Below are positions 14,640 to 22,776 of a stretch of DNA of 25,252 nucleotides, in pieces. Both the position numbers and the translations under genes were made by a program. Positions within the stretch are counted from its first letter, which is position 1, and each line of letters opens with the position of its first letter. The stretch spans positions 1-25,252 of the forward strand of contig NZ_JOAP01000071.1 in assembly GCF_000720475.1 (NCBI RefSeq), in the 5' to 3' direction. Source of the DNA: Streptomyces aureocirculatus (GTDB lineage: Bacteria; Actinomycetota; Actinomycetes; Streptomycetales; Streptomycetaceae). The notes under the pieces were generated by a model. It searched no databases. It saw nothing but the letters and a program-made list of their open reading frames with translations, and was not told where the DNA came from.

Positions 14640-16166
14640 ATGCGCGCAGCGGACAGTTTCACCGGCATGAACGGCGGCGGCGACGACGGCGACGGCTTCG
14701 GCGGCACGGGCCTCGGGCACGTCGTGGTCATCGGCGGCGGCATCGCGGGACTCGCCGCCGCGCACCGCCTGCTCGGCACCGGCGCGCGCGTCACCCTGCA
14801 CGAGGCCTCCGCGCGGCTCGGCGGGAAGCTGCACGCCGGTGAGATCGCCGGTGTCCGTGTCGACCTCGGCGCCGAGTCGATGCTCGCCCGCAGGCCGGAG
14901 GCCGTGGCCCTGGCCCGCGCGGTCGGCCTCACCGACCGGCTACAGCCACCCGCCACCGCGGGCGCCGCCCTGTGGACCAGGGACGCGCTGCGGCCCCTGC
15001 CCAAGGGCACCGTCATGGGCGTACCCGGCGACGCCGCCGCCCTCGCGGGCATCCTCTCCGAGGACGGGCTCCGCCGTATCGAGCAGGACCGCGAGCTGCC
15101 GCCCACGGAGGTCGGCGACGACGTCGCGGTCGGCGAGTACGTCGCGGGGCGGCTCGGCCGCGAGGTCGTCGACCGGATGGTGGAACCCCTGCTCGGCGGG
15201 GTGTACGCGGGTGACGCCTACCGCATCTCGATGCGCTCAGCCGTACCGCAGCTCTTCGAGGCCGCCCGCAGCCACACCTCGCTCACCGAAGGCGTCCGCG
15301 CCCTCCAGGCCCGCGCGGCACAGCACCAGCAGACCGGCCCGGTGTTCATGGGCGTCGACGGCGGCGTCGGCACCCTCCCGCTCGCCGTCGCGGACGCCGT
15401 ACGGGCACGCGGCGGGCAGATCGCGCTCAACAGCCCCGTGCACGGCCTGCGCCGTACCGCCGACGGCTGGGAGGTACGCGTGGGGGACCACGAGGGCCGG
15501 GGCGACGGTCACATCGAGCGCGCCGACGCCGTCGTCCTCGCGCTGCCCGCCCCCGCCGCCGCCCGGCTCCTCGACCACGAGGTGCCCGGAGCCGCCGCCG
15601 AGCTGCGCGCCGTCGAGTACGCCTCCATGGCCCTGATCACTCTCGCCTACCGGCGCGCCGACGCGGCCGTGCTGCCCGCGGGCAGCGGGTTCCTGGTGCC
15701 GCCCGTGGACGGCCGCACCATCAAGGCCGCCACCTTCGCGACCCAGAAGTGGGGCTGGATCGCCGACCAGGACCCGGACCTGTTCGTGCTGCGCGCCTCC
15801 GTCGGCCGCTACGGCGACGAGAAGGACCTCGGCCGCCCCGACGGCGAGCTCGTCGACATCGCGCGGCAGGACCTGCGCACCGCCACCGGCCTGGCCGCCG
15901 CCCCCGTCGAGTCGGCCGTCACCCGCTGGCACGAAGGGCTGCCGCAGTACCCGGTCGGCCACCACGCGCGCGTGGCCCGCGTCCGGGAGCACGTGGCGCG
16001 GGTGCCGGGCCTCGTGGTCTGCGGAGCGGCGTACGACGGAGTGGGCATCCCGGCCTGCGTCGCCGGAGCGCACGCCGCCGTCGACCAGCTCTCGGGGGAC
16101 CTCTCCGGCGTGCGCCGGCTCACCGCCGACCCGGTGCAGAGCCTGCACGGCGGCGCGGGAGAATAG
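14640..16166 (+). CDS. hemG: Protoporphyrinogen/coproporphyrinogen oxidase (HemG/HemY-type flavoprotein)
   Basis: The 508-residue FAD enzyme oxidises a porphyrinogen to a porphyrin. In Gram-positive bacteria with HemQ, as here, the substrate is expected to be coproporphyrinogen III (also named HemY or CgoX). The N-terminus shows [18 protein letters not shown] (28-45), followed by the GG-motif [11 protein letters not shown]. Other family parts are [26 protein letters not shown], and the C-terminal FAD-contact region [23 protein letters not shown]. The length is somewhat above the usual 460-480 because of a Gly/Asp-rich N-terminal stretch. ATG at 14640 follows GAGAGTGGGGGC; ATG at 14667 is an equally possible start. 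hemQ begins four bases after the TAG, so the two are co-transcribed. Confidence 0.93.
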   Translation: MRAADSFTGMNGGGDDGDGFGGTGLGHVVVIGGGIAGLAAAHRLLGTGARVTLHEASARLGGKLHAGEIAGVRVDLGAESMLARRPEAVALARAVGLTDRLQPPATAGAALWTRDALRPLPKGTVMGVPGDAAALAGILSEDGLRRIEQDRELPPTEVGDDVAVGEYVAGRLGREVVDRMVEPLLGGVYAGDAYRISMRSAVPQLFEAARSHTSLTEGVRALQARAAQHQQTGPVFMGVDGGVGTLPLAVADAVRARGGQIALNSPVHGLRRTADGWEVRVGDHEGRGDGHIERADAVVLALPAPAAARLLDHEVPGAAAELRAVEYASMALITLAYRRADAAVLPAGSGFLVPPVDGRTIKAATFATQKWGWIADQDPDLFVLRASVGRYGDEKDLGRPDGELVDIARQDLRTATGLAAAPVESAVTRWHEGLPQYPVGHHARVARVREHVARVPGLVVCGAAYDGVGIPACVAGAHAAVDQLSGDLSGVRRLTADPVQSLHGGAGE

Positions 16167-16170
16167 GGCC

Positions 16171-16890
16171 ATGAGTGACGAAGCTTCCGCCAAGATCCCG
16201 AACGCCGGCAAGAAGGCGAAGGACCTCAACGAGGTCATCCGCTACACGCTGTGGTCCGTCTTCAAGCTCCGCGACGTCCTGCCCGAGGACCGCACCGGGT
16301 ACGCGGACGAGGTCCAGGAGCTGTTCGACAAGCTCGCCGCCCGGGACGTCACCGTCCGCGGCACCTACGACGTGTCCGGTCTGCGCGCCGACGCCGACGT
16401 CATGATCTGGTGGCACGCCGAGACCGCCGACGAGCTCCAGGAGGCCTACAACCTCTTCCGCCGCACCAAGCTCGGCCGCGCCCTGGCGCCGGTGTGGTCG
16501 AACATGGCGCTGCACCGCCCCGCGGAGTTCAACAAGTCGCACATCCCGGCGTTCCTCGCCGACGAGACGCCCCGCAACTACGTCTCGGTCTACCCCTTCG
16601 TACGCTCCTACGACTGGTATCTGCTGCCCGACGAGGACCGCCGCCGCATGCTCGCCGACCACGGCAAGATGGCCCGCGGCTACCCCGACGTGCGCGCCAA
16701 CACCGTCGCCTCGTTCTCCCTCGGCGACTACGAGTGGCTGCTCGCCTTCGAGGCCGACGAGCTGTACCGCATCGTCGACCTGATGCGGCACCTGCGCGCC
16801 TCCGAGGCCCGTATGCACGTCCGCGAGGAAGTGCCGTTCTACACCGGCCGCCGCAAGTCCGTGGCGGACCTGGTGGCGGGCCTGGCCTGA
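16171..16890 (+). CDS. hemQ: Coproheme decarboxylase (chlorite-dismutase family)
   Basis: The 239-residue protein belongs to the chlorite-dismutase fold and is the last enzyme of the coproporphyrin-dependent heme pathway. It decarboxylates two propionates of coproheme with peroxide to give heme b. The catalytic tyrosine is Tyr141 in [14 protein letters not shown], and the proximal heme ligand is His164 in [12 protein letters not shown], both at family positions. The N-terminal half shows [16 protein letters not shown] and [21 protein letters not shown] at 16171 lies four bases after the hemG stop; GCGGGAGAA in the hemG end serves as ribosome site. Also annotated ChdC or HemQ. The ferrochelatase that works between hemG and hemQ is not in this window. 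Confidence 0.96.
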   Translation: MSDEASAKIPNAGKKAKDLNEVIRYTLWSVFKLRDVLPEDRTGYADEVQELFDKLAARDVTVRGTYDVSGLRADADVMIWWHAETADELQEAYNLFRRTKLGRALAPVWSNMALHRPAEFNKSHIPAFLADETPRNYVSVYPFVRSYDWYLLPDEDRRRMLADHGKMARGYPDVRANTVASFSLGDYEWLLAFEADELYRIVDLMRHLRASEARMHVREEVPFYTGRRKSVADLVAGLA

Positions 16891-16941
16891 CCCGGGAGCC
16901 GATATCCGGTTGCCGCGCCCGCCGCGCGGGGGTTTCGCCTG

Positions 16942-18639
16942 TCACACGACGTGGGGCCGCGCCGCCGCGCGCGGCCCCACGAGCGGTTGTGGCTCCGGGC
17001 GCGGGGCGCACGCCGCACGCCCCTCCGGGAGCCGTCCCCGCAGGAGATACGCCTCCAAGTGGCCGTTGACGCACGCGTTGGGGCCGCCCCCGATGCCGTG
17101 CGTGCCCGCGCCCCGCTCCGTCACCAGGACCGATCCCGCGAGCCTGCGGTGCAGTTCCAGAGCGCCCGCGTACGGCGTCGCGGCGTCCCGCTCGGCGGCC
17201 AGGATCAGGGTCGGCGGCAGCGCGTCCGCGGCGGCGCGCACGTCCACCGGCTCCTGGCGCGGCTCCGGCCAGTACGCGCACGGCAGATTCATCCAGGCGT
17301 TGTCCCAGGTCTCGAAGGGCGCGAGACGGGCGAGACGTGTGTTGTCGCGGTCCCAGACGGCGAAGTCGGTGGGCCAGGGGGCGTCGTTGCACTGGACGGC
17401 GGTGTAGACGGCGTTGCCGTTCTCCTCCTCGGCGGCCGCCGCCGGGTGCGGTGCGGCCTGCTCGACGAGCGGCTTGGCGTCGCCCTTCAGATACTGCGAC
17501 AGGGCCGTGGCCCGCATCGGCCAGTAGTCGTCGTAGTACGCGGCCTTCAGGAACGCCGACTGCAACTGGGCCGAGCCGACCCTGTCGCCGGCCGGTTCGT
17601 GTGTGAGCCGCGCGCGGACCGTCTCGTAGGACCGCTGTACCGCCTGGGGTGTCGCGCCCAGACGGTAGGTCCTGTGGTGCCTCGCGACCCAGGCCCGGAA
17701 GTCCGCCCAGCGCCGTTCGAAGGCCAGGGACTGATCGAGGTTGTTGGCGTACCAGATCCGGTCCGGGGCCGGGTTGACGGCCGAGTCGAAGACCATGCGG
17801 CGCACGTGCCCGGGGAACAGCGTCGCGTACACGGCGCCGAAGTAGGTGCCGTACGAGGCGCCCATGAACGTCAGCTTCCGCTCGCCGAGGGCGGCACGCA
17901 GCACGTCCAGGTCACGGGCGTTGTTCACGGTGGTGTAGTGGCGCAGGTCGGTGCCCGCGTGCCGGGCGCAGCCGCGGGCGTACGCCTTCGCCCGCGCGAT
18001 GCGTTCCGCCTTGTACGAGGCGTCCGGGTGGCTCGGCGAGTTGGTGGGGGCCTTGGCGAACTGCTCGGGATTCTGGCAGGTCAGGGGGGCGGACCTGCCG
18101 ACACCGCGCGGGGCGTAGCCGACGAGGTCGTACGCCGCCGCCAGGCGCTGCCACTCCGGCATCGGGCCGACCATCGGGAAGTACATCCCGGAGGCCCCGG
18201 GACCGCCCGGGTTGAAGACCAGGGCACCCTGCCGGTCGACCCGCTTGCCGTCCGCCTCCCTCGTCGCCGCGACCCGGCTGACGGTGAGGCGGATCTGCTT
18301 GCCGTCGGGGCGGGCGTAGTCGAGGGGGACGGTGACCGTGCCGCAGCGCACGGACGGCGGCAGGTTCTCCGCCTCGGCACAGGCGCCGAAGCGGATGCCC
18401 GCGGCGTGGGCGCGCTGGGCGGCGAGGCCGGTGCCGAGGGCCTCGGCGGCGGGAGCGGGGTCGAACCCGGCCGCGGGTTCGAACCCGGCGGCGGGGGCTC
18501 CGGGCACGGGGGCCGCGGGCACGGGGGTGGCTGCGGCAGCGGGGGCTGCCGTGAGGGCGCTCAGGACGAGGGAGCCGACAGTGCCGACAGTTCCGACCGT
18601 TCCGATGGTTCCGTACAGGGTGGCTCTCGGTGCTCTCAT
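16942..18639 (-). CDS. Secreted alpha/beta hydrolase, tripeptidyl aminopeptidase (Tap/SlpD-E) family
   Basis: The 565-residue protein carries a signal peptide (basic start, hydrophobic TVGSLVLSALTAAPAAAA, likely cleaved near residue 37). The hydrolase core has the oxyanion segment FNPGGPGASG, the nucleophile Ser262 in GASYGTYFG, Asp485 in AAERDAATPY and His514 in GAGTHGIGGG. VQCNDAPWP and NLPCAYWP are typical of the Tap family, which removes N-terminal tripeptides from secreted proteins in Streptomyces. The C-terminal domain has paired cysteines. ATG at 18639 gives the signal peptide; a frame to 18690 adds 17 residues. AAAGGGA lies 12 bases upstream. The final residues and stop overlap the hairpin at 16950-16981. 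The exact peptide specificity is not visible. Confidence 0.9.
   Translation of the reverse strand: MRAPRATLYGTIGTVGTVGTVGSLVLSALTAAPAAAATPVPAAPVPGAPAAGFEPAAGFDPAPAAEALGTGLAAQRAHAAGIRFGACAEAENLPPSVRCGTVTVPLDYARPDGKQIRLTVSRVAATREADGKRVDRQGALVFNPGGPGASGMYFPMVGPMPEWQRLAAAYDLVGYAPRGVGRSAPLTCQNPEQFAKAPTNSPSHPDASYKAERIARAKAYARGCARHAGTDLRHYTTVNNARDLDVLRAALGERKLTFMGASYGTYFGAVYATLFPGHVRRMVFDSAVNPAPDRIWYANNLDQSLAFERRWADFRAWVARHHRTYRLGATPQAVQRSYETVRARLTHEPAGDRVGSAQLQSAFLKAAYYDDYWPMRATALSQYLKGDAKPLVEQAAPHPAAAAEEENGNAVYTAVQCNDAPWPTDFAVWDRDNTRLARLAPFETWDNAWMNLPCAYWPEPRQEPVDVRAAADALPPTLILAAERDAATPYAGALELHRRLAGSVLVTERGAGTHGIGGGPNACVNGHLEAYLLRGRLPEGRAACAPRPEPQPLVGPRAAARPHVV
16950..16981. terminator. Terminator hairpin at the hemQ / peptidase junction
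   Basis: CGTGGGGCCGCGC (16950-16962) pairs over 13 bases with 16969-16981 around CGCCGC. It follows the hemQ stop by 59 bases but lies inside the last 13 codons of the convergent peptidase gene, encoding its VGPRAAARPHV tail. Confidence 0.75.
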
Positions 18640-18685
18640 CGCTGTTCTGTGTCCCTTTCGCGCGGCGCGGCCCCGCGGCCCCCGA

Positions 18686-18712
18686 ATCATAAAATCGGAT
18701 AAACCGCAGCAA
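18686..18712 (-). promoter_or_regulatory. Probable promoter of the peptidase gene in an AT-rich patch
   Basis: On the minus strand TATGAT (18691-18686) matches the -10 consensus in five of six bases. TTGCTG (18712-18707) is a possible -35, though its 15-base spacing is short. The surrounding 18680-18770 is far less GC-rich than the rest of the window. A TCGATGATCGA palindrome lies upstream at 18726-18736. Confidence 0.5.
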
Positions 18713-18773
18713 AGGGATATTCAGTTCGATGATCGATGAAGTAAAGCACCGGCTCGCGGATGTCGGCGCAAAG

Positions 18774-18794
18774 ACCCCTATGGGCCTCAGGGGT
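18774..18794 (-). terminator. Terminator at the end of the TIGR04222-type gene
   Basis: ACCCCT (18774-18779) pairs with AGGGGT (18789-18794) around a 9-base loop. The TGA stop (18789-18787) lies at the stem-loop border. On the minus strand the stem is followed by CTTTG. It is a short stem. Confidence 0.45.
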
Positions 18795-19557
18795 GCGACT
18801 CGCGGTACCCGTCGAGGTTCGGGTCACGGTGCGAGAGGGCGGCGCGCAGTGCCGGGTCCTCCAGGGCGCGCAGCCCGCGGACGGCCACCGACGTCAGATC
18901 GTCCCGCGAGGGCAGCGCCCCGAGCAGCCGCTGCCCCGCCGGCGAGGCCCAGCGCGTGGTCGGCACCTCGAACCGGGCGATGGCCAGACAGCTCAGCGTG
19001 AGGAAGAACGGCAGCGCGAACCACACCGCGACCGGCGTCTGTCCCGCGCGCCCCTGCGCGGGCAGCAGCGTCGCGCACACCCCCAGGGCCACCACGGCGA
19101 CCGCCGCGGCCCGCACCTGCCGCGCCGCGCCCGCGATGCCCGTCCAGGCCCCGTCCGGCACCGCGAGCCCCGCCGCGACGAGCCGGTCCGCGAGGGCCCG
19201 CACCGCATCGGCCGCCGCCGCGGCCCTGCGCACCGGGGCGATCGGCGACTGCCCCGCGGGCCCGATCGCCCCGAGCACGGACCGCTCCATGTCGTCCCTG
19301 GCCACCGGGTCCACGACGGTGGCCCACCCGGTGTGCGCGAGCAGCAGCCGCTGCCTGCGCGCCATCGAGAGGAGCGCCACGTCGACGACCCGGCCGGGGC
19401 CGCCCGACAGGAACGCCGCCTCGTACAGCGTGAGCTGCCGTCCCTGATGCGCCCCCCTGGCCTCACCGGCCGCGGCACGCACCGCCGCCAGACACAGCCG
19501 ACCGCACGTGAGCAGAGTGAGGGCGCAGGCGAGAAGCAGCAACGGAACCCAGAACAT
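18787..19557 (-). CDS. TIGR04222-type membrane protein
   Basis: The 256-residue protein has a hydrophobic N-terminal segment (FWVPLLLLACALTLLTCG). The hallmark region QLTLYEAAFLSGGPGRVVDVALLSMARRQRL looks like a small winged-helix-like module. Two further membrane segments lie near 147-165 and 176-197. I recognise this as the TIGR04222 pattern, an actinobacterial family of unknown function. Many relatives, from memory, end in a Gly/Cys-rich tail; this one ends in SHRDPNLDGYRESHP with no cysteine tail. It lies 90 bases downstream of the DUF692-type oxidase on the same strand. ATG at 19557 lacks a strong ribosome site (AAATCCGGC). A role as partner or substrate of the oxidase is only inference. 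Confidence 0.78.
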   Translation of the reverse strand: MFWVPLLLLACALTLLTCGRLCLAAVRAAAGEARGAHQGRQLTLYEAAFLSGGPGRVVDVALLSMARRQRLLLAHTGWATVVDPVARDDMERSVLGAIGPAGQSPIAPVRRAAAAADAVRALADRLVAAGLAVPDGAWTGIAGAARQVRAAAVAVVALGVCATLLPAQGRAGQTPVAVWFALPFFLTLSCLAIARFEVPTTRWASPAGQRLLGALPSRDDLTSVAVRGLRALEDPALRAALSHRDPNLDGYRESHP

Positions 19558-19608
19558 GCCGGATTTCTATGTGAAGGCGCTGTGCCGCCGCCACCTGAAT
19601 TCCACGAT

Positions 19609-19628
19609 GTGGACGGCCAGGCGTCCAC
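19609..19628 (-). terminator. Hairpin between the MNIO and TIGR04222-type genes
   Basis: GTGGACG (19609-19615) pairs with CGTCCAC (19622-19628) around a 6-base loop, 20 bases after the oxidase stop. It may end or attenuate the transcript before the membrane-protein gene, or protect the 3' end of the upstream message. Confidence 0.45.
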
Positions 19629-19647
19629 GGTGCGGGCGTGGACATGT

Positions 19648-21129
19648 TCAGCCCCCGAGCCGCGCCTCGGCCTCGCGCCCGGCCCGGCGCAGGGCGAGGC
19701 GGCCGGTCCGGGCCCGCAGCCAGCGCGTCAGCGGCCCGCTGCCCAGCGGCTTCGGACCCGAGCGCTCCAGCCACCAGGTCCGCAGCTCGCCGGAGCTGTC
19801 CGGGTGTCCCGCGAGCAGCAGATGGACGGCGAAGTCCAGCGCGTCCGCACGGTAGCCGCCCGTCATGGGGCGGGAGCGTGCGTACGCGACGAAGTCCGCG
19901 CGGTACGTCGGGCCGACGATCCGCGGCAGTTCGGGGGCGACCTTCGCCACGACGTCCGCACGCTTGTCGCTCAGCGCCCGGCTCTGCACCCGCAGCCGGG
20001 TCCCGTCGAAGCCCTCCGGGGCGGGCGTGCCCGCGACGAGGGCGGAGAGCAGGGCGGCCTGGGAGAGCGCCACGCGCTGACGGGTGGCGGCCGGTACGCG
20101 AGTGGTGGGGGCACCGGCGGCGGAGGGCGGGGGAGTGGTGCGGGCGGGCGTCTTCGGAGCGCTGGCGGGAGCACGCCGCGCCGACCCCGCCACCGTGTCC
20201 CGGATCGCGTCCAGCTCCCGCTCGAGCTCACCCTCCTCGGGGAAGTTCTCGTCCCGCTCCAGGAGCACGCCGGGCGGGCGCGTACGCGTGGCGAGGTCGG
20301 CGAGGATGTCGAGTACGGGCTGCGGCACCGGGTGGGCGTGGCTGTCGTGCCAGACCCCGTCCCGCTCGAAACCACCCGCCACATGGACGTACGCGATGGC
20401 CTCGACCGGCAGCTCGGACAGGGCGCGGGACGGGTCCTCGCCCCGGTTGACGTGGTTGGTGTGCAGATTGGCGACGTCGATGAGTAGTTGTACGCCGGTC
20501 CGCTCCACCAGCTCGTACAGGAACTGCCCCTCCGTCAGCTCCTCTCCCGGCCAGGAGATGAGCGCGGCGATGTTCTCGACGGCGAGCGGCACCGGCAGCG
20601 TGTCCTGCGCGATGCGGACGTTCTCGCAGAGCACGGCGAGCGCGTCCTTGGTGCGCGGCACCGGAAGCAGATGCCCGGCTTCCAGGGTCCTGGACGCGGT
20701 GAGCGCGCCCCCGGCCCGTACGAACGCGATGTGCTCGGTGACCAGCGGCGAATCGAGTGCCTCCGCGCGCTCCGCGAGGGCGCTGAGGCGCGCCGGGTCC
20801 GGGCGGTCCGCGCCGCCGAGCCCCAGCGCGACGCCGTGCGGCACGACCGTGACGCCGCGCTCGCGCAGTCGCAGCAGCGAGTCCGGCAGATGGCCGGGGC
20901 AGACGTTCTCGGCGACCGCCTCGACCCAGTCGATGCCGGGCATGCGCTCGATGGCGTCCGCGATCTCGGGCCGCCATCCGATCCCGGTCCCAAGGCGTAC
21001 GCCCCCGGCCGTCGGCTGTACGCTCCCGGCCGTCGGCTGTACGCCCCCGGCCATGGGCTGTGCCGTCGCTCCCTGCTCAGTCGTGCTTCGTCCCACCGTG
21101 CCCCGTACCGTCGTCCCCTGCGCAGTCAT
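19648..21129 (-). CDS. DUF692-type multinuclear non-heme iron oxidase with extra C-terminal domain
   Basis: The 493-residue protein has a TIM-barrel DUF692 domain at about 45-315, the family of MbnB, TglH and BufB, iron enzymes that modify Cys or other residues of ribosomal peptides. Metal-ligand candidates appear in order: His98 (VVPHGVALG), Glu132-His133 (TEHIAF), Glu185-Asn186 (AVENIA), Asp218 and Asn221 ([14 protein letters not shown]), His249 (YVHVAGG), Asp262-His264 (WHDSHAHPV) and Glu291 ([10 protein letters not shown]). A Pro/Ala-rich linker (316-350) leads to a helical domain (351-470) with [16 protein letters not shown] and a pattern resembling DUF2063-type partner proteins. ATG at 21129 follows GAGGGGGAGTC. 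The first 44 residues include three QPTAGSV-like repeats. No precursor peptide is evident nearby. The substrate is unknown. Confidence 0.88.
   Translation of the reverse strand: MTAQGTTVRGTVGRSTTEQGATAQPMAGGVQPTAGSVQPTAGGVRLGTGIGWRPEIADAIERMPGIDWVEAVAENVCPGHLPDSLLRLRERGVTVVPHGVALGLGGADRPDPARLSALAERAEALDSPLVTEHIAFVRAGGALTASRTLEAGHLLPVPRTKDALAVLCENVRIAQDTLPVPLAVENIAALISWPGEELTEGQFLYELVERTGVQLLIDVANLHTNHVNRGEDPSRALSELPVEAIAYVHVAGGFERDGVWHDSHAHPVPQPVLDILADLATRTRPPGVLLERDENFPEEGELERELDAIRDTVAGSARRAPASAPKTPARTTPPPSAAGAPTTRVPAATRQRVALSQAALLSALVAGTPAPEGFDGTRLRVQSRALSDKRADVVAKVAPELPRIVGPTYRADFVAYARSRPMTGGYRADALDFAVHLLLAGHPDSSGELRTWWLERSGPKPLGSGPLTRWLRARTGRLALRRAGREAEARLGG
20998..21062. repeat. Short repeats in the 5' end of the MNIO gene
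   Basis: CGGCTGTACGCTCCCGGCCG and close variants occur three times at 18-21 base intervals and encode the [18 protein letters not shown] stretch on the minus strand. They stay in frame and precede the conserved barrel. Confidence 0.7.
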
Positions 21130-21244
21130 GACTCCCCCTCGGTGCCTGCCGTCGGTGCTCCCCGCCCGTTCCGTAGCGCCGTTCCGTAGCGGGAGTCATG
21201 ACCCCGACAGTCTGCCCCGAACCCTCTGATCAGCGGTTCCAGAG

Positions 21245-22030
21245 CTACATTTGAGGTTCCGGACGGTTGGTGTTGACGGTGCCCGGGGGGCCGGGGGAGG
21301 GCCGTGAGGTGCCGGAGACGTCGCCGGTGGGTCCGGCGGGCGCGGGGGCGGGGGGCGCGTCGCGGCCGGGAGCGGGCGGGCCGGTCGGGCTCGCGGTGGA
21401 GCTGGCGGCGGAGCCGTTCGCGATGGCGTCGAAGTCGACGTACCCGGTGCCTTCGAGCATCGTGATGTGGTCGAGGACGGTCTGGTTGGCGTCGGACGCC
21501 AACTGCCGCACGAGCGAGTTGCGGGTGGTGTCGCGGACCTGGGCGACGAGGGCGAAGACCTTGCCGTGGGCGACGCGCAGCAGGTTGGCGAACTTGCGCT
21601 GGTACGTCTCGCCGGTCGCCGCCGTCAGCTCCCGCAGCCAGCCCTGCTGCTGGTCGCTCGGCTGGTTCGGCAGCTCGACGCCGAGCTGCGAGGAGACGTC
21701 CCGCACCCGCTGGTCGAGGTCGGTGTGGCCGACGATGAGGTGGTCGCCCGCGTCCTTGATGGCCTTGCTGGGCGCGCGCTCCACGGCCTGCTGCCCGGCG
21801 GGGATCTCCCACAGCCCGGCGAGCCGCACCTTCACGAGGAAGTCACGGTCGGTGGCCGACAGGGGCCCCCAACGCGTGGCGACGCTCCCGGCGTTGAGGT
21901 TGGCCTCGCCGGTGCCGGAGCGGTCGGCGTAGGACCACACCGGGAAGGCGAGCGCGCCGACGGTGACGACGAGGGCCGCGATGATCAGGGCGGTGCCGTT
22001 CACGCGCCCGATGTGCCTGATGCGCTGCAA
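21245..22030 (-). CDS. DUF4142 exported/membrane-anchored protein
   Basis: The 261-residue protein has an N-terminal hydrophobic helix (ALIIAALVVTVGALAFPVW, about 14-32), so it is an anchor or signal peptide with the rest outside. The DUF4142 four-helix domain follows from about residue 58 (LSATDRDFLVKVRLAGLWEIPAGQQAVER through VAHGKVFALVAQVRDTTRNSLVRQLA). HI TMLEGTGYVDF ends it. A Pro/Ser/Gly-rich tail of about 55 residues closes the protein. The family is ferritin-like in fold and has no assigned role. The start is TTG at 22030, supported by GGGAGG four bases upstream. It lies 115 bases upstream of the MNIO gene on the same strand and could be co-transcribed with it. Confidence 0.85.
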   Translation of the reverse strand: MQRIRHIGRVNGTALIIAALVVTVGALAFPVWSYADRSGTGEANLNAGSVATRWGPLSATDRDFLVKVRLAGLWEIPAGQQAVERAPSKAIKDAGDHLIVGHTDLDQRVRDVSSQLGVELPNQPSDQQQGWLRELTAATGETYQRKFANLLRVAHGKVFALVAQVRDTTRNSLVRQLASDANQTVLDHITMLEGTGYVDFDAIANGSAASSTASPTGPPAPGRDAPPAPAPAGPTGDVSGTSRPSPGPPGTVNTNRPEPQM

Positions 22031-22129
22031 GGTGCCTCCCGAGCGGCAACCCGGCCGGGGGCCGGGCTACTTGGTGGTACGGGAAGGTACGGGAGGTGCG
22101 GGGGCCGTGTTCAGCACAGTGAAGGTTCT

Positions 22130-22143
22130 GTGACGGGCGTCAC
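22130..22143. promoter_or_regulatory. Palindrome in the DUF4142/DUF5959 divergent region
   Basis: GTGACGGGCGTCAC is an inverted repeat with 6-base arms and a 2-base centre, about 100 bases from the DUF4142 start. It is a candidate regulator site. Confidence 0.4.
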
Positions 22144-22173
22144 GTCGAGCGGTGCGGGAGGGCCGGGGGGTCA

Positions 22174-22208
22174 GGAACCGCGGCGTTGTCAGTGCCGTCG
22201 TCTAGGGT
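22174..22208 (+). promoter_or_regulatory. Candidate promoter of the DUF5959 gene
   Basis: GGAACC (22174-22179), 16 bases, then CGTCGTC (22196-22202) resembles an ECF-sigma (SigE-type) promoter. TAGGGT (22203-22208) would also fit a housekeeping -10 but lacks a well-spaced -35. The leader would be about 85 bases. Confidence 0.35.
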
Positions 22209-22294
22209 CCGCAGGACAGGCAATCGCGAGCGCTGCACCGCGTGTTGCGGAGCGCACGGGGAACACGGCGAGCACGGCGAACACGGGAGGGGCC

Positions 22295-22738
22295 ATGGCG
22301 TCAGAGGAGTCGATCGACCTGATCCGCCTGGAGGGCGAGGACAACAGCGTGACCGTCCGCATCACGGGGAAGCGCCCGGCGCCCGGGCGTTCCGGCGTCG
22401 AAGTGCTCGTCGGCGAGATCCTCGTCGACACCGCCTTCGTGCGGGGTTCGCTGGCCACATCGGTGTCGCCGGAGGACCTCACCGAGTGGCGCGAGACCCT
22501 CGACGCCCTGGACGGCGGCGAGGACCGCACCTGGCGCGCGGGCCGCCGTGACCCGGAACTCTCCGTGGAACTCGACCCGGACGGCGAGCTCGCCCACGTC
22601 ACGATCACCGACCACGCGATGTCCCTGACCTCGGTGACCGCGACCGTCACGCTCACGGACGAGTGGTTCGACGAGGCGTACGAGCGCCTGGACGAGACGC
22701 TGCGGACGTGGCCCGTGGAAGGGGCGCTGCGGGGCTGA
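22295..22738 (+). CDS. DUF5959 family protein
   Basis: The 147-residue acidic protein matches the DUF5959 pattern: an N-terminal IDLIRLEGEDNSVTVRITGK, a middle SLATSVSPEDLTEWRETLDALDGGEDRTW, then PELSVELDPDGELAHVTITDHAMS, and a C-terminal DEWFDEAYERLDETLRTWP. The family is common in Streptomyces and has no known function. There is no signal peptide. ATG at 22295 has GGGAGG four bases upstream, a strong site. Just before it, ACACGGCGA-like 9-base units are repeated three times (22263-22286). It is divergent from DUF4142 and convergent with the alpha/beta hydrolase 38 bases away. Confidence 0.87.
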   Translation: MASEESIDLIRLEGEDNSVTVRITGKRPAPGRSGVEVLVGEILVDTAFVRGSLATSVSPEDLTEWRETLDALDGGEDRTWRAGRRDPELSVELDPDGELAHVTITDHAMSLTSVTATVTLTDEWFDEAYERLDETLRTWPVEGALRG

Positions 22739-22741
22739 CGG

Positions 22742-22768
22742 GCGGGCCCGTGCCGGGGGTGCGCCCGC
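22742..22768. terminator. Possible terminator between DUF5959 and hydrolase genes
   Basis: GCGGGC (22742-22747) pairs with GCCCGC (22763-22768) around a 15-base GC-rich loop between two convergent genes. The stem is short. Confidence 0.4.
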
Positions 22769-22776
22769 GGCGGGGC

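Noticed and set aside
16951..18702. 583-residue plus-strand open frame
   Set aside because: It is antisense to the tripeptidyl-aminopeptidase-type gene, whose Ser-Asp-His triad and signal peptide are clear.
19558..19647. Precursor peptide gene between the MNIO and TIGR04222-type genes
   Set aside because: Short frames there (for example one starting MSTPAPWTPGRP) have no ribosome site and no cysteines, and overlap the next gene; the interval mainly holds a hairpin.
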